Source: a virus. Taken from it: 43,618 bases of DNA. Of this stretch, positions 5,963-14,089 are shown piece by piece. The translations under genes were made by a program, and so were the position numbers. Within the stretch, counting starts at the first letter, position 1. Each line of letters opens with the position of its first letter. The notes under the pieces were generated by a model. That model was not told the origin of the DNA, did not search any database, and was given only the letters and a program-made list of their open reading frames with translations. The stretch lies in the IMG/VR virus record IMGVR_UViG_3300031576_000112, positions 1 to 43,618 of that record, one strand, 5' to 3'.

Positions 5963-7404
5963 CCCGCCCGATTATATCCAGGATGAAAGAATGGTTCCTC
6001 AATCCTGCCAAATTTGTCCATGAGGAGCTTCGTGTTGAGAACATCGACCCCTGGCAAGAGAAGGTTTTAAGAGACTTCGCTGATCCAGCCAAGCAGCGTA
6101 TTGCGATGCAAGCTTGCGCCGGACCCGGCAAGTCCGCGGTGCTGGCGTGGTGCGGCTGGCATTTCCTCGCGCTCCAAGGGGAGACAGGCCATCATCCTAA
6201 CGGCTACGCGATGTCGGTCACGTCCGACAACCTGAAGGACAATCTCTGGAAAGAGATGGCGGTGTGGCATGGCCGCTCAACATGGCTTCAGCACGTCTTC
6301 GAGTGGACGAAGGAGAGAATCTTTTGCAAGAACCATCCTGAGACTTGGTTCCTTTCAGCGCGGGCCTGGTCAAAGAGCTCTGATCCGGATACCCAAGGTC
6401 GGACGCTCTCTGGGCTTCACTCCAAGTACATCATCTATTTGATCGATGAGTCCGGCGACATTTCTCCGGCTGTCCTGAGAGCTGCCGAGCAAGGCTTAGG
6501 TAACTGCGTCTGGGGCAAGGTGCTTCAGGCCGGGAATCCTACGAGCCTCAATGGGATGCTTCACGCCGCGGCCACTCTCCAAGCGCATCTCTGGAGCATC
6601 CACCGTGTTACTGGCGATCCGAATGATCCAGACCGAAGCACCAGGATCAGCGTTGAGTGGGCCACAGAGCAGATCAAGACCTATGGCCGCGAGAATCCCT
6701 GGGTCATGGCCTACATCCTTGGGCTGTTCCCTCCTGCCTCAATCAATTCGCTCATGGGACCTGACGAAGTTCAGGAGGCAATGAATCGACACCTAAAAGA
6801 ACATCAGTACGATTTCGCCCAAAAACGTCTAGGAGTTGACGTTGCTCGTTTTGGAGATGATCGGACGGTCCTGTTCCCGCGGCAGGGCATGGCTGCCTTC
6901 TCGCCAGTCGAGATGCGTAACGCTCGCGGCAATGAGGTCGCGGCCCGGATCGCTATGGCGAAAGAGAAGTGGCATCACGAGCTTGAGTTTGTGGATGATA
7001 CCGGAGGCTACGGCGGCGCGGTAATAGATGCGATGATCCAATCCGGCGCTGCTCCAATCGCCGTCAATTTCTCCGGCAAGGCTGACGATCCAAGGTATTT
7101 AAATAAGCGAGCTGAGATGTGGTTCCGCTTGGCTGAATGGGTGAAGAAGGGCGGGGCGCTCCCGGCCGATCAAGAGCTGCTTCGAGAGCTTACGGCTCCA
7201 ACCTATACGTTCGTTGGCGGCAAGATGGCGATTGAGCCAAAAGAGAAAATCAAAGAACGGTTGCAGAGCTCTCCGGACAAGGCCGATGCGCTGGCGCTCA
7301 CCTTCGCTTTAGTTGAGATGCCGGGGAAGCCCTTGCATCCGGGGCTAGACAAAACTGGTAAGGTGCAATGGGAGTATGACCCCTTCGAGTCCTCAAGACT
7401 CTAA
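5959..7404 (+). CDS. terL: Terminase large subunit (TerL)
   Basis: 481 residues. The ATPase that drives DNA into the capsid and cuts concatemers. Walker A is C53-A-G-P-G-K58-S59, Walker B is the IIYLIDES segment with D163 and E164. The RNase H-like nuclease follows: D294 in LGVDVARFGDD, D346-D347 in VDDTGGYGG, and D440/D443 in SPDKADALAL. Length and layout are normal. ATG 5959 is chosen because it overlaps the upstream stop; the TTG at 5929 would add ten residues. The motif set resembles terminases of BPP-1/ P22-like headful phages, which would agree with a circularly permuted genome, but packaging type cannot be read directly. Confidence 0.93.
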   Translation: MTRPIISRMKEWFLNPAKFVHEELRVENIDPWQEKVLRDFADPAKQRIAMQACAGPGKSAVLAWCGWHFLALQGETGHHPNGYAMSVTSDNLKDNLWKEMAVWHGRSTWLQHVFEWTKERIFCKNHPETWFLSARAWSKSSDPDTQGRTLSGLHSKYIIYLIDESGDISPAVLRAAEQGLGNCVWGKVLQAGNPTSLNGMLHAAATLQAHLWSIHRVTGDPNDPDRSTRISVEWATEQIKTYGRENPWVMAYILGLFPPASINSLMGPDEVQEAMNRHLKEHQYDFAQKRLGVDVARFGDDRTVLFPRQGMAAFSPVEMRNARGNEVAARIAMAKEKWHHELEFVDDTGGYGGAVIDAMIQSGAAPIAVNFSGKADDPRYLNKRAEMWFRLAEWVKKGGALPADQELLRELTAPTYTFVGGKMAIEPKEKIKERLQSSPDKADALALTFALVEMPGKPLHPGLDKTGKVQWEYDPFESSRL

Positions 7405-7408
7405 AGCA

Positions 7409-7425
7409 TATAGCAATACGCTATA
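7409..7425. other. Small perfect inverted repeat before the cold-shock gene
   Basis: TATAGC, loop AATAC, GCTATA, followed by an A-run and AAGGAG. On the + strand it is not a terminator; it may fold in the leader of the cold-shock gene or bind a protein. Weak evidence for function. Confidence 0.4.
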
Positions 7426-7443
7426 AAAAAAAGGAGATCGACA

Positions 7444-7656
7444 ATGGCCGAAACAATGCAAGGAACGGTGAAATGGTTTGACGCAGCAAAGGGCTACGGA
7501 TTCGTTACTCCGGCTCTTGGCGGCAAGGATATTTTTATTCACTTCACCGGGATCAACGGGAAGGGATACCGCAGTCTCGAAGACGGAACGAAGGTGAACT
7601 TCGAGGTGGAGACGACCGACCGCGGCCCGAAGGCTGTGAATGTAACCCCGGTCTGA
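7444..7656 (+). CDS. Cold-shock domain protein
   Basis: 70 residues, full-length CspA-type OB fold that binds single-stranded RNA or DNA. RNP1 is K16-GYGFV and RNP2 is DIFIHF (29-34); W11 and F12 are also present. Ribosome binding site AAGGAG at normal distance. CSPs act as RNA chaperones and anti-terminators in bacteria. Finding one between TerL and the connector is uncommon and suggests it may tune late transcripts. Possibly acquired from a host. Confidence 0.93.
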   Translation: MAETMQGTVKWFDAAKGYGFVTPALGGKDIFIHFTGINGKGYRSLEDGTKVNFEVETTDRGPKAVNVTPV

Positions 7657-7667
7657 GTCTCAGGGTA

Positions 7668-7696
7668 TTGACATTTCTTCTGACACTTTGCACAAT
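7668..7696 (+). promoter_or_regulatory. Possible sigma70 promoter for the acetyltransferase
   Basis: Perfect TTGACA (7668-7673), 17-base spacer, CACAAT (7691-7696). The -10 matches four of six consensus bases. Transcription would start near 7703, almost at the ATG at 7705, giving a leaderless or very short-leader mRNA; no ribosome binding site precedes that ATG, which is consistent. Confidence 0.4.
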
Positions 7697-7704
7697 GCTT
7701 TTGG

Positions 7705-8196
7705 ATGTCGGAAGATTTCGGAGCACCGATACTTGAGGAGCAGACCATTGACAGCGACATCGTATTCGGCCGCGAGATCGCAGAAACATTGTTCCTCGAA
7801 ATTATCCCGCTCATTCTTGAGCATTACCGCGAGATCGCCGTGGACATGGGCCAACCTCTCGAACCTGATTGGGAGCAATATCGGCTTCAGGATCAAGCTG
7901 GCTTTCTCAGAGTCTACACGGCTCGGTCGAAAGTCGTACTCGTGGGATATGCCGTGTTCTTCCTCCGGCCTCATCAGCACTCTGTTCGGTCGATCCAGGC
8001 GTTTGCGGACGCTCTTTACATCGACCCCGAGCGCCGCGGAATTGGGGCCAAGTTCATCCGATGGTGTGACGATCAGCTCAAGCTTGACGGCGCTAAAGTG
8101 GTCTATCACTCCGTCACGCCCTATTGCGATTTCAGCCCTGTCCTAACTCGGATGGGTTACGAGTTGGCAAGCAAGGTTTTTGCGAGGAGGCTCTAA
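7705..8196 (+). CDS. GNAT-family N-acetyltransferase
   Basis: 163 residues. The acetyl-CoA binding signature is seen as ADALYIDPERRGIGAKFIRW (R110-R111-G112-I-G114), with the usual beta4 and a C-terminal FSPVLTRMGYE segment. GNAT proteins at this location, between terminase and connector, are common in T7-like and BPP-1-like podoviruses; their target is unknown. No ribosome binding site precedes the ATG. Confidence 0.85.
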   Translation: MSEDFGAPILEEQTIDSDIVFGREIAETLFLEIIPLILEHYREIAVDMGQPLEPDWEQYRLQDQAGFLRVYTARSKVVLVGYAVFFLRPHQHSVRSIQAFADALYIDPERRGIGAKFIRWCDDQLKLDGAKVVYHSVTPYCDFSPVLTRMGYELASKVFARRL

Positions 8197-8522
8197 TGGG
8201 TCCAGCGGCGATTCCTGCGATTCTTGCTTTCTCTGCGGCCACGGCCGCGGCAGGAGCGGGGTATCAAATTCATTCAAGCGAAGAAGCAAAAGAGGCGGCA
8301 AAAAGGCAGCAACGTGAGCAGGAAGAAAAAGCCAGGAGCCTTGAAGGTGCGGCTAAAACGCAGCAAGCCGAATCCGAATCCAAGTCCGCGGCGCTGGCCT
8401 TGAGTCAGGCCGCTCGGCGCAGACAGCGGAGTGGCGCGTCTTCCAGAGAGACTTTGCTGACCGGGCCGCTTGGACTCAGCAGCGAAGGCGGCGGGACTCA
8501 GAAGACTTTGCTCGGGCAATAG
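8196..8522 (+). CDS. Virion-associated hypothetical protein (TGPLGL...KTLLG type)
   Basis: ATG 8196 follows AGGAGGCTCTA, so the start is firm. 108 residues: a small hydrophobic, alanine-rich N-terminus, a charged coiled coil, and a C-terminal tail RETLLTGPLGL...KTLLGQ. That tail recurs in short proteins next to head-tail connector genes in many podoviruses. Probably structural; function unproven. Confidence 0.7.
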   Translation: MGPAAIPAILAFSAATAAAGAGYQIHSSEEAKEAAKRQQREQEEKARSLEGAAKTQQAESESKSAALALSQAARRRQRSGASSRETLLTGPLGLSSEGGGTQKTLLGQ

Positions 8523-8537
8523 GAGGAAAGTTTAATT

Positions 8538-8765
8538 ATGCCAACGCAATTAAACCCTAGGATCGAAATGTCGGGCGGCTTGATTTTCGAGAAGCAGCCG
8601 GACGGCCGGATCAAGGTCACGGTTCAGCCGACCGATGTCGTCCCGGCCATTTTCCACTCCGTCGTCAATTACCTGGACATGGCTTCGATTATGTCCGCTA
8701 TGTGTGTTCGCGGCGAGAGCGATGAGACTTACAAAGAAGCCTTTGAATTGCTGACGAGGAAATAG
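8538..8765 (+). CDS. Hypothetical protein
   Basis: 75 residues, ATG after AGGAGGAAAGTTTAATT. Contains RIKVTVQPTDVVPAIFHSVV and a C-terminal helix. No recognised domain; its place in the head block suggests a virion or assembly role. Confidence 0.6.
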   Translation: MPTQLNPRIEMSGGLIFEKQPDGRIKVTVQPTDVVPAIFHSVVNYLDMASIMSAMCVRGESDETYKEAFELLTRK

Positions 8766-8926
8766 TGGCGAGGTCGCGGAAGCAAAAGAACGTATTCGCT
8801 TGCAATCGCCGCGGTTTTGGGCAGCTCTGCGGTCACGATCCATCTAAAGATGGTCCGCATACGGTTGATCCTGGTCGCTTTGTAAAAGGCCACGGAAAGC
8901 CTCGCGGCGTAAGGATGGGGGGATAA
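8765..8926 (+). CDS. Small basic Cys/His protein (53 aa)
   Basis: GTG overlapping the previous TAG, with GAGGA upstream. Basic, with CNRRGFGQLCGH and further histidines. Its TAA overlaps the connector start (TAATG). Natural composition and tight coupling support it; function unknown. Confidence 0.55.
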   Translation: MARSRKQKNVFACNRRGFGQLCGHDPSKDGPHTVDPGRFVKGHGKPRGVRMGG

Positions 8927-10743
8927 TGGCTGGCTTCGGGGTAGCTCAGTATTTCGGCGGCCGCGGCGATGGCACGAACACTCTCAGCGCAGGAGACTTG
9001 ACGGAACGACGCAAGAGATACGAGCTGCTCTACAGCCAGCTCGACAGCGAGCGCGGGACTTTCCGGGCGCATTGGCAGGACCTAAACGACTACATCCTCC
9101 CGCGGAGAGCTCGGTTCTTTCTTTCCGATGCCAACAAAGGCGACAGGCGCAATCAGAAGATCATCGACTCCACAGCTTCGCTCGCGGCCAGGACTCTGCG
9201 ATCTGGGATGATGGCCGGGATCACGTCTCCTGCTCGGCCCTGGTTCCGGCTCACGACTCCAGACCCATTGTTTGAGGAAGTCCCTGCCATCCAAGCATGG
9301 CTGCATATTGTCGGTCAGGCCATGATAAATGTTTTCCTAAAATCTAATCTCTACAATACCTTGCCGATTCTTTATGGCGACATGGGAACCTTTGCATCCT
9401 CGGCTATGCTTGTTGAGGAGGATTTCGGTTACGTCATTCGGACCCAGGCGTTCCCGATTGGTTCCTACTTTCTGGCGAATGACGACAAAGGTCGTGTTCG
9501 AATCTTTTTCCGTGAGTTTAGAATGACGGTTCGCCAGCTCGTAGACAAGTTTGGCGAGAAGGACGAGAAGGGAGTCCTGACGAACAAGGAAATCTTTTCC
9601 ACGCACGTTATGAGCCAGTACGAGCTCGGCCAGCTCGAAACCTGGGTGGATGTTTGTCACGTCATTCATCCAAACGAGGACCACGATCCAAAAAAGCTGG
9701 AGGCCAAGTATAAGCTCTTTAGGTCGGTTTACTACGAAAAAGGCTATTCAGCTAAACACAGCGGAAAGTATCTTCAGGTCCATGACGATGGCCGATACTT
9801 GCGCGATTCAGGCTTTGATTATTTCCCGGTCTTGGCCGCCAGATGGGAAGTGACTGGTGAGGATGTCTACGGGACCGATTGCCCAGGCATGACTTCGCTA
9901 GGAGACATCAAGCAGCTTCAGGTCATGGAGAAACGTATTGCCCAAGGTATTGAGAAAAAAGTCAACCCCCCGATGGTCGGCCCGACTTCTCTCAAAGCGG
10001 CCAGAGCTTCGATACTCCCCGGCGACATCACTTACCAGGACGTGCGCGAGGGGATGCAGGGCTTCAGGACGGCCCATGAAGTCAATTTAGACCTGAGCCA
10101 TGCTGAGGCCAAGGAAGATCAGATCAGGGGCAGGATTCGCAGGGCTTTCTATGAGGACCTGTTCCTCATGCTATCCATGACGGATCGGCGCGAGATCACG
10201 GCGCGAGAGATCGACGAACGCCATGAAGAAAAATTGCTCGCCCTCGGCCCGGTGCTTGAGCAGTTGAATCAAGATGTTCTCGACCCCTTGATTGATATTA
10301 CGTTTGCCATCATGCTCAATCAGGGCCTCATTCCTGAGCCTCCCGAGGAGTTGCAGGGCATGGAGCTGAAGGTGGAATACTTGTCCATCATGGCCCAGGC
10401 CCAAAAGCTCATCGGCTTAGGCGGGATCGAGCGGTTTGCTGCCTTTGCCGGACAGATTGCTCAGGCGAGTCCTCAGTCCTTGGACAAGATTGACACGGAT
10501 CAGATGATCGATGTTTACGGCAACATGACCAGTATCCCTCCTGGGATCGTGCGCTCAGATGAGGACGTTGAGGCGATCAGGAGCCAGCGAGCTCAAGCTG
10601 CCCAGGCTAAGGCGATGGCCGAGGCCGCGCCAGCCATGGCCGGGGCCGCAAAGGATTTAAGCCAAGCCAACCTAGATGGGAATAACGCTCTAAACGCTCT
10701 TATAGGACAAGCTCAGGCAGGGCAAATCGCGCCAGGAGCGTAA
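8926..10743 (+). CDS. Head-tail connector (portal) protein
   Basis: 605 residues, of the podovirus head-to-tail connecting family (Pfam Head-tail_con). The family signature is visible early: LTERRKRYELLYSQLDSERG, WQDLNDYILPRRARF, IIDSTASLAARTLRSGMMAG and SPARPWFRL. The ring it forms is the packaging channel and the joint to the tail. Length is slightly above T7 gp8. C-terminus is alanine-rich and helical. Confidence 0.92.
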   Translation: MAGFGVAQYFGGRGDGTNTLSAGDLTERRKRYELLYSQLDSERGTFRAHWQDLNDYILPRRARFFLSDANKGDRRNQKIIDSTASLAARTLRSGMMAGITSPARPWFRLTTPDPLFEEVPAIQAWLHIVGQAMINVFLKSNLYNTLPILYGDMGTFASSAMLVEEDFGYVIRTQAFPIGSYFLANDDKGRVRIFFREFRMTVRQLVDKFGEKDEKGVLTNKEIFSTHVMSQYELGQLETWVDVCHVIHPNEDHDPKKLEAKYKLFRSVYYEKGYSAKHSGKYLQVHDDGRYLRDSGFDYFPVLAARWEVTGEDVYGTDCPGMTSLGDIKQLQVMEKRIAQGIEKKVNPPMVGPTSLKAARASILPGDITYQDVREGMQGFRTAHEVNLDLSHAEAKEDQIRGRIRRAFYEDLFLMLSMTDRREITAREIDERHEEKLLALGPVLEQLNQDVLDPLIDITFAIMLNQGLIPEPPEELQGMELKVEYLSIMAQAQKLIGLGGIERFAAFAGQIAQASPQSLDKIDTDQMIDVYGNMTSIPPGIVRSDEDVEAIRSQRAQAAQAKAMAEAAPAMAGAAKDLSQANLDGNNALNALIGQAQAGQIAPGA

Positions 10744-10746
10744 CCC

Positions 10747-11106
10747 GTGGCGGTCATAACTCCGACCATAACAGAGATCAAAACTCGGGGCGACCGAGGC
10801 CATCTTATCACATGGGGAACTCTGGGAGCTGGCGATGAGGGTTCGCCGATTTCCATGATAGGATCAACGATCCGGACGGCCCAGATCATCGGCACGTTCG
10901 GGGCCGGGTCGCGGGTAGCCATCGAAGGCTCAAATGATGGAGTGACTTACGCCACTTTAACGGATTCTCATGGAAACGCCCTGAGTTTTGCTGGCTCAGG
11001 AATTTCTACTGTTTCGGAATTGACGCTCTATATTAGACCCAGAGTAACGGCTGGCTCTCCATCTGCCTCGGTTAAATTGCTCATGCGAAAGACTGAGGAG
11101 CGGTGA
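10747..11106 (+). CDS. Beta-rich virion protein (IEGSNDG type)
   Basis: GTG 10747 after AGGAGCGTAACCC. 119 residues with a pattern seen in phage surface proteins: LITWGTLGAGDEG, IIGTFGAGSRVAIEGSNDG, then TLYIRPRVTAG. It is probably a small jelly-roll or Ig-like virion decoration. Unlike the four genes after it, it has no signal peptide. Confidence 0.65.
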   Translation: MAVITPTITEIKTRGDRGHLITWGTLGAGDEGSPISMIGSTIRTAQIIGTFGAGSRVAIEGSNDGVTYATLTDSHGNALSFAGSGISTVSELTLYIRPRVTAGSPSASVKLLMRKTEER

Positions 11107-11576
11107 AGATATTGCTGATAATGCTTCTCGCTTCTACCGCGGCCGCGGAACCACCGTGGCTGGAGGAGCAAACTTATGGAACGACCGCTGTCGAAGTCAA
11201 AAGGGGAACTATAACCATAAATTCAATGCCTCCTGTCTCGATAGCTGTTGGCTCGACCGTAACGGCCATAACAGAGGGATCGTTCCTATTGGTTTCCACA
11301 GACATCTCTGTCGTTAGTGGCAGTGGCTCTAGCGTATTCTCCGCGACCGGAACGATCAAAAATTGTTCATTTGTGCCGCCTTCCTCCTCATCGATTTATG
11401 ATTTCGAGATAGTGACGAACGACTCTGATGAGTTCCCTGTTTTCGGGAATGTTCGTAGATTGGTTGGAAAAACGGGCCTGATAGGTGATAGAATCCTTTT
11501 GGGGTCGCATAAGGCTAGGTTTGAAAACGCCTCGCCGGATGGGACTTACAAAGCTAGATGTGTGGTAAAAAAATAG
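11103..11576 (+). CDS. Secreted beta-rich protein with Sec signal peptide (1)
   Basis: GTG overlapping the previous TGA. 157 residues beginning KILLIMLLASTAAAEPP: a positive residue, a hydrophobic core and an AAA-E cleavage site, i.e. a Sec signal peptide. The mature part is strand-rich (SVTAITEGSF, STDISVVSGS) with two cysteines that could form a disulphide. First of four adjacent proteins with signal peptides. Function unknown. Confidence 0.65.
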   Translation: MKILLIMLLASTAAAEPPWLEEQTYGTTAVEVKRGTITINSMPPVSIAVGSTVTAITEGSFLLVSTDISVVSGSGSSVFSATGTIKNCSFVPPSSSSIYDFEIVTNDSDEFPVFGNVRRLVGKTGLIGDRILLGSHKARFENASPDGTYKARCVVKK

Positions 11577-11586
11577 GAGGATGAAA

Positions 11587-12426
11587 ATGAAAAAACTACT
11601 GTTAGCCTTGGCGCTGACCTTGGTCGGCTCGGAAGCCTTCGCGGTTTCCAGCTACCTAGGGACCGCGGTTCAAGACGTAAGCGGCTCCACCGTGAATATC
11701 GGTGGATCGCTTCCGGCCGGAACCAATAACATCGGCGATGTCGATGTGTTGACCCTGCCCTCGATCCCCACAGGGACCAATAACATTGGCACGGTGAGCG
11801 GATCAACCGTGACCATTGGGAGCCCTCTCCCCGCGGGAACGAACAACATCGGAGACGTGGACGTACTCACGTTGCCGAGCATCCCGACCGGGACGAACAA
11901 CATCGGAACCGTTAGCGGATCGACTGTTACGATTGGAAGTCCTTTGCCGACCGGAACAAACACCATTGGCGAAGTGAAGGTCACGGATGGGACTGACGAC
12001 CTAGCGATCAACGCCGACGGCTCTATCAATGCCGTCGTGACGAGCGCGAACGTGAGCGCATCCACGGTCGGAGTCCGCGGCGCAAGCGGTGGGACGATCA
12101 CGGATACTTCCGTTGGCTCAGGACTTGCCCTAGACGTTCTGGATGCCAGCCGAGCAAACCTGGATGGTAAAGCCTTGGTCTATAAGTCCTCAGACAACTT
12201 TGTTGTCGGCGGGGCCTTAACCTTGACCGGAATAGCGAACCAGGTTGACCTCCAGGCATTTACGAATGATTGCACCTTCAACCTGGCTGGCGGCGAGTCA
12301 ATCAACGTGGCGAAGAATACGTCGGAGTCGTTCAACTTCGACTATACATCCATAAACCTGACCGTGAACCTGACGGCCAAAAGCGCAGGTGCGACCTGCA
12401 AGGCCAGAATCACAGGGGCTAATTAG
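11587..12426 (+). CDS. Secreted repeat protein with Sec signal peptide (2)
   Basis: ATG 11587 lies six bases after AGGAGG; the ATG at 11581 touches the AGGAGG and is less likely. 279 residues: signal peptide MKKLLLALALTLVGSEAFA, then two complete 39-residue repeats (units starting LPAGTNNIGDVDV) and a degenerate third, then a strand-rich C-terminal half. GTNNIG repeats of this kind are known from phage structural proteins and should form a regular beta structure. A cleavable signal on such a protein is unexpected. Confidence 0.7.
   Translation: MKKLLLALALTLVGSEAFAVSSYLGTAVQDVSGSTVNIGGSLPAGTNNIGDVDVLTLPSIPTGTNNIGTVSGSTVTIGSPLPAGTNNIGDVDVLTLPSIPTGTNNIGTVSGSTVTIGSPLPTGTNTIGEVKVTDGTDDLAINADGSINAVVTSANVSASTVGVRGASGGTITDTSVGSGLALDVLDASRANLDGKALVYKSSDNFVVGGALTLTGIANQVDLQAFTNDCTFNLAGGESINVAKNTSESFNFDYTSINLTVNLTAKSAGATCKARITGAN
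11710..11943 (+). repeat. Two 117-bp tandem coding repeats
   Basis: Copies 11710-11826 and 11827-11943 encode the same 39 residues exactly, but differ at many third codon positions (for example ACCAATAACATT against ACGAACAACATC). The protein sequence has therefore been kept by selection, or the codons were deliberately diversified, after duplication. Confidence 0.85.
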
Positions 12427-13250
12427 TGCGTAGCCTCATCCTCCTATTGCTCCTAGCCCCCGCGCCCGCATGGGCGGGGGCCGCGAGCCTTGCTGACAAC
12501 TCCGTCGTCGGCTTATCCAGTAGCGGCGCGACGGTCAGCGTGACGGGAGGAAAATTGGACGTGAACGCAACGGTCAACGCCAATTCGCTCCAAGATATCA
12601 ATATCATCAGTACGTTTTCGGCGATGAATCCTGGCTATGTCAACGCGCAGGGGTTGTACTCGACAGGAACAGTTGCGAGCCCTAAACCTGTAATTGTCGG
12701 CGGGCTCACTTCGTCGGGCACAGTCAAAAATATACTGCTGGATTCAAACGGAGCCCTGCAAGTTTCCGTCGTCCCCGCTGTTGACACAGGCAATAAATAC
12801 TACATGGTGGACACGAGCATTAATCGGGCCGCGACAGGCGACGCGAATCTCGGGACCGATAACCCGATGCTCTTGATCGTCAATCCTTCAACATCTACCA
12901 AGACCCTCGGAATCGTTACCAGGATTTACGGGATTGCCGTGACAAACGTAATGGCGATGTTCCGGCTCTACGACTCCCCTGTTGTAACAAGCTCAGGGAC
13001 AGCCCTTTCCGTGAGGCCCGGTCTCTCAGGAAATTCAACGCCGTCCGTCGCACAAGCCTACAAACTCCCGACGGTAAGCTCGAAAGGCGATCTCCTAGAT
13101 TCCTACATCATCAGTCAAAATTCAAGCGGAGCGCCGATCCAAGAATCCCAAGTCCTGCAACTGCCACCAGGAAAGAAATGGCTCGTCACGGCGGCTCCAA
13201 GCTCAAACAACCGCGAGGTAGATATTTCCGTCAAATGGATAGAACAATGA
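12426..13250 (+). CDS. Secreted beta-rich protein with Sec signal peptide (3)
   Basis: GTG overlapping the previous TAG. 274 residues: signal peptide RSLILLLLLAPAPAWA-G, then a strand-rich N-domain (SGATVSVTGGKLDV) and a C-terminal domain containing NPSTSTK, YDSPVVTSSGTAL and LPPGKKWLVT. The C-terminal domain is clearly paralogous to the next gene. Domains of this type occur in phage virion surface proteins. Function unknown. Confidence 0.68.
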   Translation: MRSLILLLLLAPAPAWAGAASLADNSVVGLSSSGATVSVTGGKLDVNATVNANSLQDINIISTFSAMNPGYVNAQGLYSTGTVASPKPVIVGGLTSSGTVKNILLDSNGALQVSVVPAVDTGNKYYMVDTSINRAATGDANLGTDNPMLLIVNPSTSTKTLGIVTRIYGIAVTNVMAMFRLYDSPVVTSSGTALSVRPGLSGNSTPSVAQAYKLPTVSSKGDLLDSYIISQNSSGAPIQESQVLQLPPGKKWLVTAAPSSNNREVDISVKWIEQ

Positions 13251-13765
13251 CATTTTTAGTAATCCTCCTGCTATTTATGTGTCAGCCAGCCCACGCGCTA
13301 GATATGCGCGACGAGGCCGAATTAGGGACAAGATTCGCAGTTTCCTCTGGAAGCACGACGATCAATTCTACAGCCGAAGTTGATGCGTTGCTTCTGCTAA
13401 ATTTGTCCACCAGTACAATCAAGGTGTACATAGATAAAATCTATTTTTCCTCTCTGTCCAGCAACTCCAAAGTGATCGTTAATATCTACGGTCAGCCGAC
13501 CGTGACGGCTAACGGGACCAAACTAACGCCGCGCAATTCATACTTCGGACACGCAAGCGTCGCAAAAGCGGAGGTCTACAAGTCTCCAACAATTTCAAGC
13601 ATGGGGGCTTTGGTGGCCGTGTACTCCGTAAAAGATACGGTCATGTTGATTGACATCTTTGAAGGCAGAGTTATTATCCCGCCGGGATACCGGATGCTTT
13701 TGACCGTGCAGATGGACGCGGCTGGAAATTCCTTTAGCTCTACTTTTTCATGGGTGGAACGATGA
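13247..13765 (+). CDS. Secreted beta-rich protein with Sec signal peptide (4)
   Basis: ATG overlaps the preceding TGA (ATGA). 172 residues: signal peptide MTFLVILLLFMCQPAHA-L, then one domain that aligns with the C-terminal half of the gene before it (LNLSTST, YGQPTVTANGTKL, ASVAKAEVYKSPTISSMG, IPPGYRMLLT, FSWVE). A tandem duplication with loss of the N-domain explains this. Function unknown. Confidence 0.68.
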   Translation: MTFLVILLLFMCQPAHALDMRDEAELGTRFAVSSGSTTINSTAEVDALLLLNLSTSTIKVYIDKIYFSSLSSNSKVIVNIYGQPTVTANGTKLTPRNSYFGHASVAKAEVYKSPTISSMGALVAVYSVKDTVMLIDIFEGRVIIPPGYRMLLTVQMDAAGNSFSSTFSWVER

Positions 13766-13962
13766 GAACCATCACGGCGACCATTATCATTTCTACCGTC
13801 ATGGCCTGGATTGGATGGGACATCTACGCCGCCTTTAACCGTGAGGCTGGCGATACGATCAGCGAAGTCGTGCTGGCGGCGGCGCAGGGAAAACCCATTG
13901 TGCCGTTTGCGGTCGGCATGATTATTGGGCATTTATTCTGGCCTCAGAGCAAAGATGATTAA
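13762..13962 (+). CDS. Two-helix membrane protein, holin candidate
   Basis: ATG overlaps the preceding TGA. 66 residues with two hydrophobic segments (TITATIIISTVMAWIGWDIYAAF and PFAVGMIIGHLFW; each is visible within the first 25 and last 25 residues), a polar hinge with EAGDT and a charged tail QSKDD. Size and topology fit a class II holin, but similar short proteins with unknown function are frequent in phages. Confidence 0.55.
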   Translation: MRTITATIIISTVMAWIGWDIYAAFNREAGDTISEVVLAAAQGKPIVPFAVGMIIGHLFWPQSKDD

Positions 13963-14089
13963 TTTTTTTCAACGGCTGTTCGGTGGGAAAGGTTTTTTCT
14001 TCACCATCCGAATACCGATAAGCTGGACAGGAGGCTCAAATGTTCAAAATGATCGTAAATCTGGGAGCAAAGTTGACGGGTCTGAGTAA
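13955..14089 (+). CDS. Possible small protein (44 aa)
   Basis: A frame starting inside the end of the previous gene (MINFFQRLFGGKG...). The first half looks natural; the second half overlaps the next gene by 50 bases. No strong ribosome binding site. Weak call. Confidence 0.3.
   Translation: MINFFQRLFGGKGFFFTIRIPISWTGGSNVQNDRKSGSKVDGSE

Noticed and set aside
7660-8109. 149-codon minus-strand frame opposite the acetyltransferase
   Set aside because: Shadow; the plus-strand gene has a recognised acetyl-CoA motif.
11670-12101. Minus-strand frame and repeated units that might suggest a CRISPR-like array
   Set aside because: The repeats are contiguous coding repeats without spacers; the minus-strand frame mirrors repeat codons.
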